A stretch of 5,164 nucleotides of DNA from assembly GCA_001643475.1 (NCBI GenBank), contig LXTK01000209.1, positions 1-5,164 on the forward strand, in the 5' to 3' direction. The stretch's first letter is position 1; every line of letters begins with the position of its first letter. Origin of the DNA: Proteobacteria bacterium SPGG2 (GTDB taxonomy: Bacteria > Pseudomonadota > Gammaproteobacteria > Acidiferrobacterales > SPGG2). Of the stretch, positions 5,105 through 5,164 are shown piece after piece. The translations under genes were made by a program, and so were the position numbers. Under the pieces are notes generated by a model. That model saw nothing but the letters and a program-made list of their open reading frames with translations. It was not told the origin of the DNA and made no database searches.

Positions 5105-5164
5105 GTGTTGACGATACTACGTACCATCGTGGTGTGTGCGCTTATGGGGCCCATAAGCGTCTTC
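5105..5164 (+). CDS. N-terminus of an exported or membrane protein, truncated by window edge
   Basis: Only the first 20 codons are present. Starting from GTG they read MLTILRTIVVCALMGPISVF: one arginine near the start followed by a hydrophobic stretch, as in a Sec signal peptide or N-terminal membrane anchor. It is not a type IV prepilin leader, because the G-F-T-x-x-E motif is absent. The frame has a TGA at 5078-5080, so the start must lie after that, and the ribosome binding site at 5093-5098 supports GTG 5105. A sigma-54 promoter lies 38 nt upstream of the start. The product cannot be named from this fragment. The cysteine at residue 11 is followed by more hydrophobic sequence and I do not see a clear lipobox. 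Confidence 0.7.
   Translation, partial: MLTILRTIVVCALMGPISVF

Noticed and set aside
4848..5154. Open reading frames on the minus strand in the intergenic region (4848-5102 and 4960-5154)
   Set aside because: They overlap the sigma-54 promoter and the start of the right-edge gene, have low-complexity arginine- and proline-rich products without recognisable domains, and lack convincing ribosome binding sites.

Overview
The window looks like a chromosomal segment of a proteobacterium, most likely a Gammaproteobacterium, with a moderately high GC content judged by eye rather than counted. The reasons are a PilY1-family type IV pilus tip adhesin, a small secreted PilY2-like protein directly after it, and an HD-GYP protein with an N-terminal DUF3391 domain. 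That combination is typical of gamma- and betaproteobacteria. I see no CRISPR array, rRNA, tRNA, insertion sequence or phage gene.

Layout. Nucleotides 1-3116 (+) hold the last 1037 codons of a pilY1 gene. Its signal peptide and the start of its von Willebrand A domain lie left of the window. A 25-nt gap with a good ribosome binding site leads to a 98-codon gene (3142-3438, +) for a small periplasmic protein that occupies the pilY2 position. Ten bases further, and convergent with it, is a complete DUF3391/HD-GYP gene (3449-4720, -). A perfect 7-bp hairpin sits in this junction. The 384-nt region 4721-5104 separates this gene from a rightward gene and holds several small inverted repeats. Just before the rightward gene is a strong match to a sigma-54 (-24/-12) promoter, followed by a ribosome binding site and a GTG start. 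Only the first 20 codons of that gene (5105-5164, +) are inside the window, and they look like a signal peptide or membrane anchor.

How the parts may work together. PilY1 and the PilY2-like protein are the tail of a minor-pilin operon (in the usual order fimU-pilV-pilW-pilX-pilY1-pilY2). PilY1 sits at the pilus tip and links Ca2+, retraction, adhesion and surface sensing to c-di-GMP. The neighbouring HD-GYP protein is predicted to degrade c-di-GMP, but it is on the opposite strand and so is not co-transcribed; a functional link is inference. The points most worth a second look are the altered HD-GYP signature (HDIGM and GYV instead of HDIGK and GYP), an EF-hand-like loop near the N-terminal side of PilY1 in addition to the usual propeller loop, and the sigma-54 promoter with paired inverted repeats upstream of the truncated gene. 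I did not find a clearly new system in this window.
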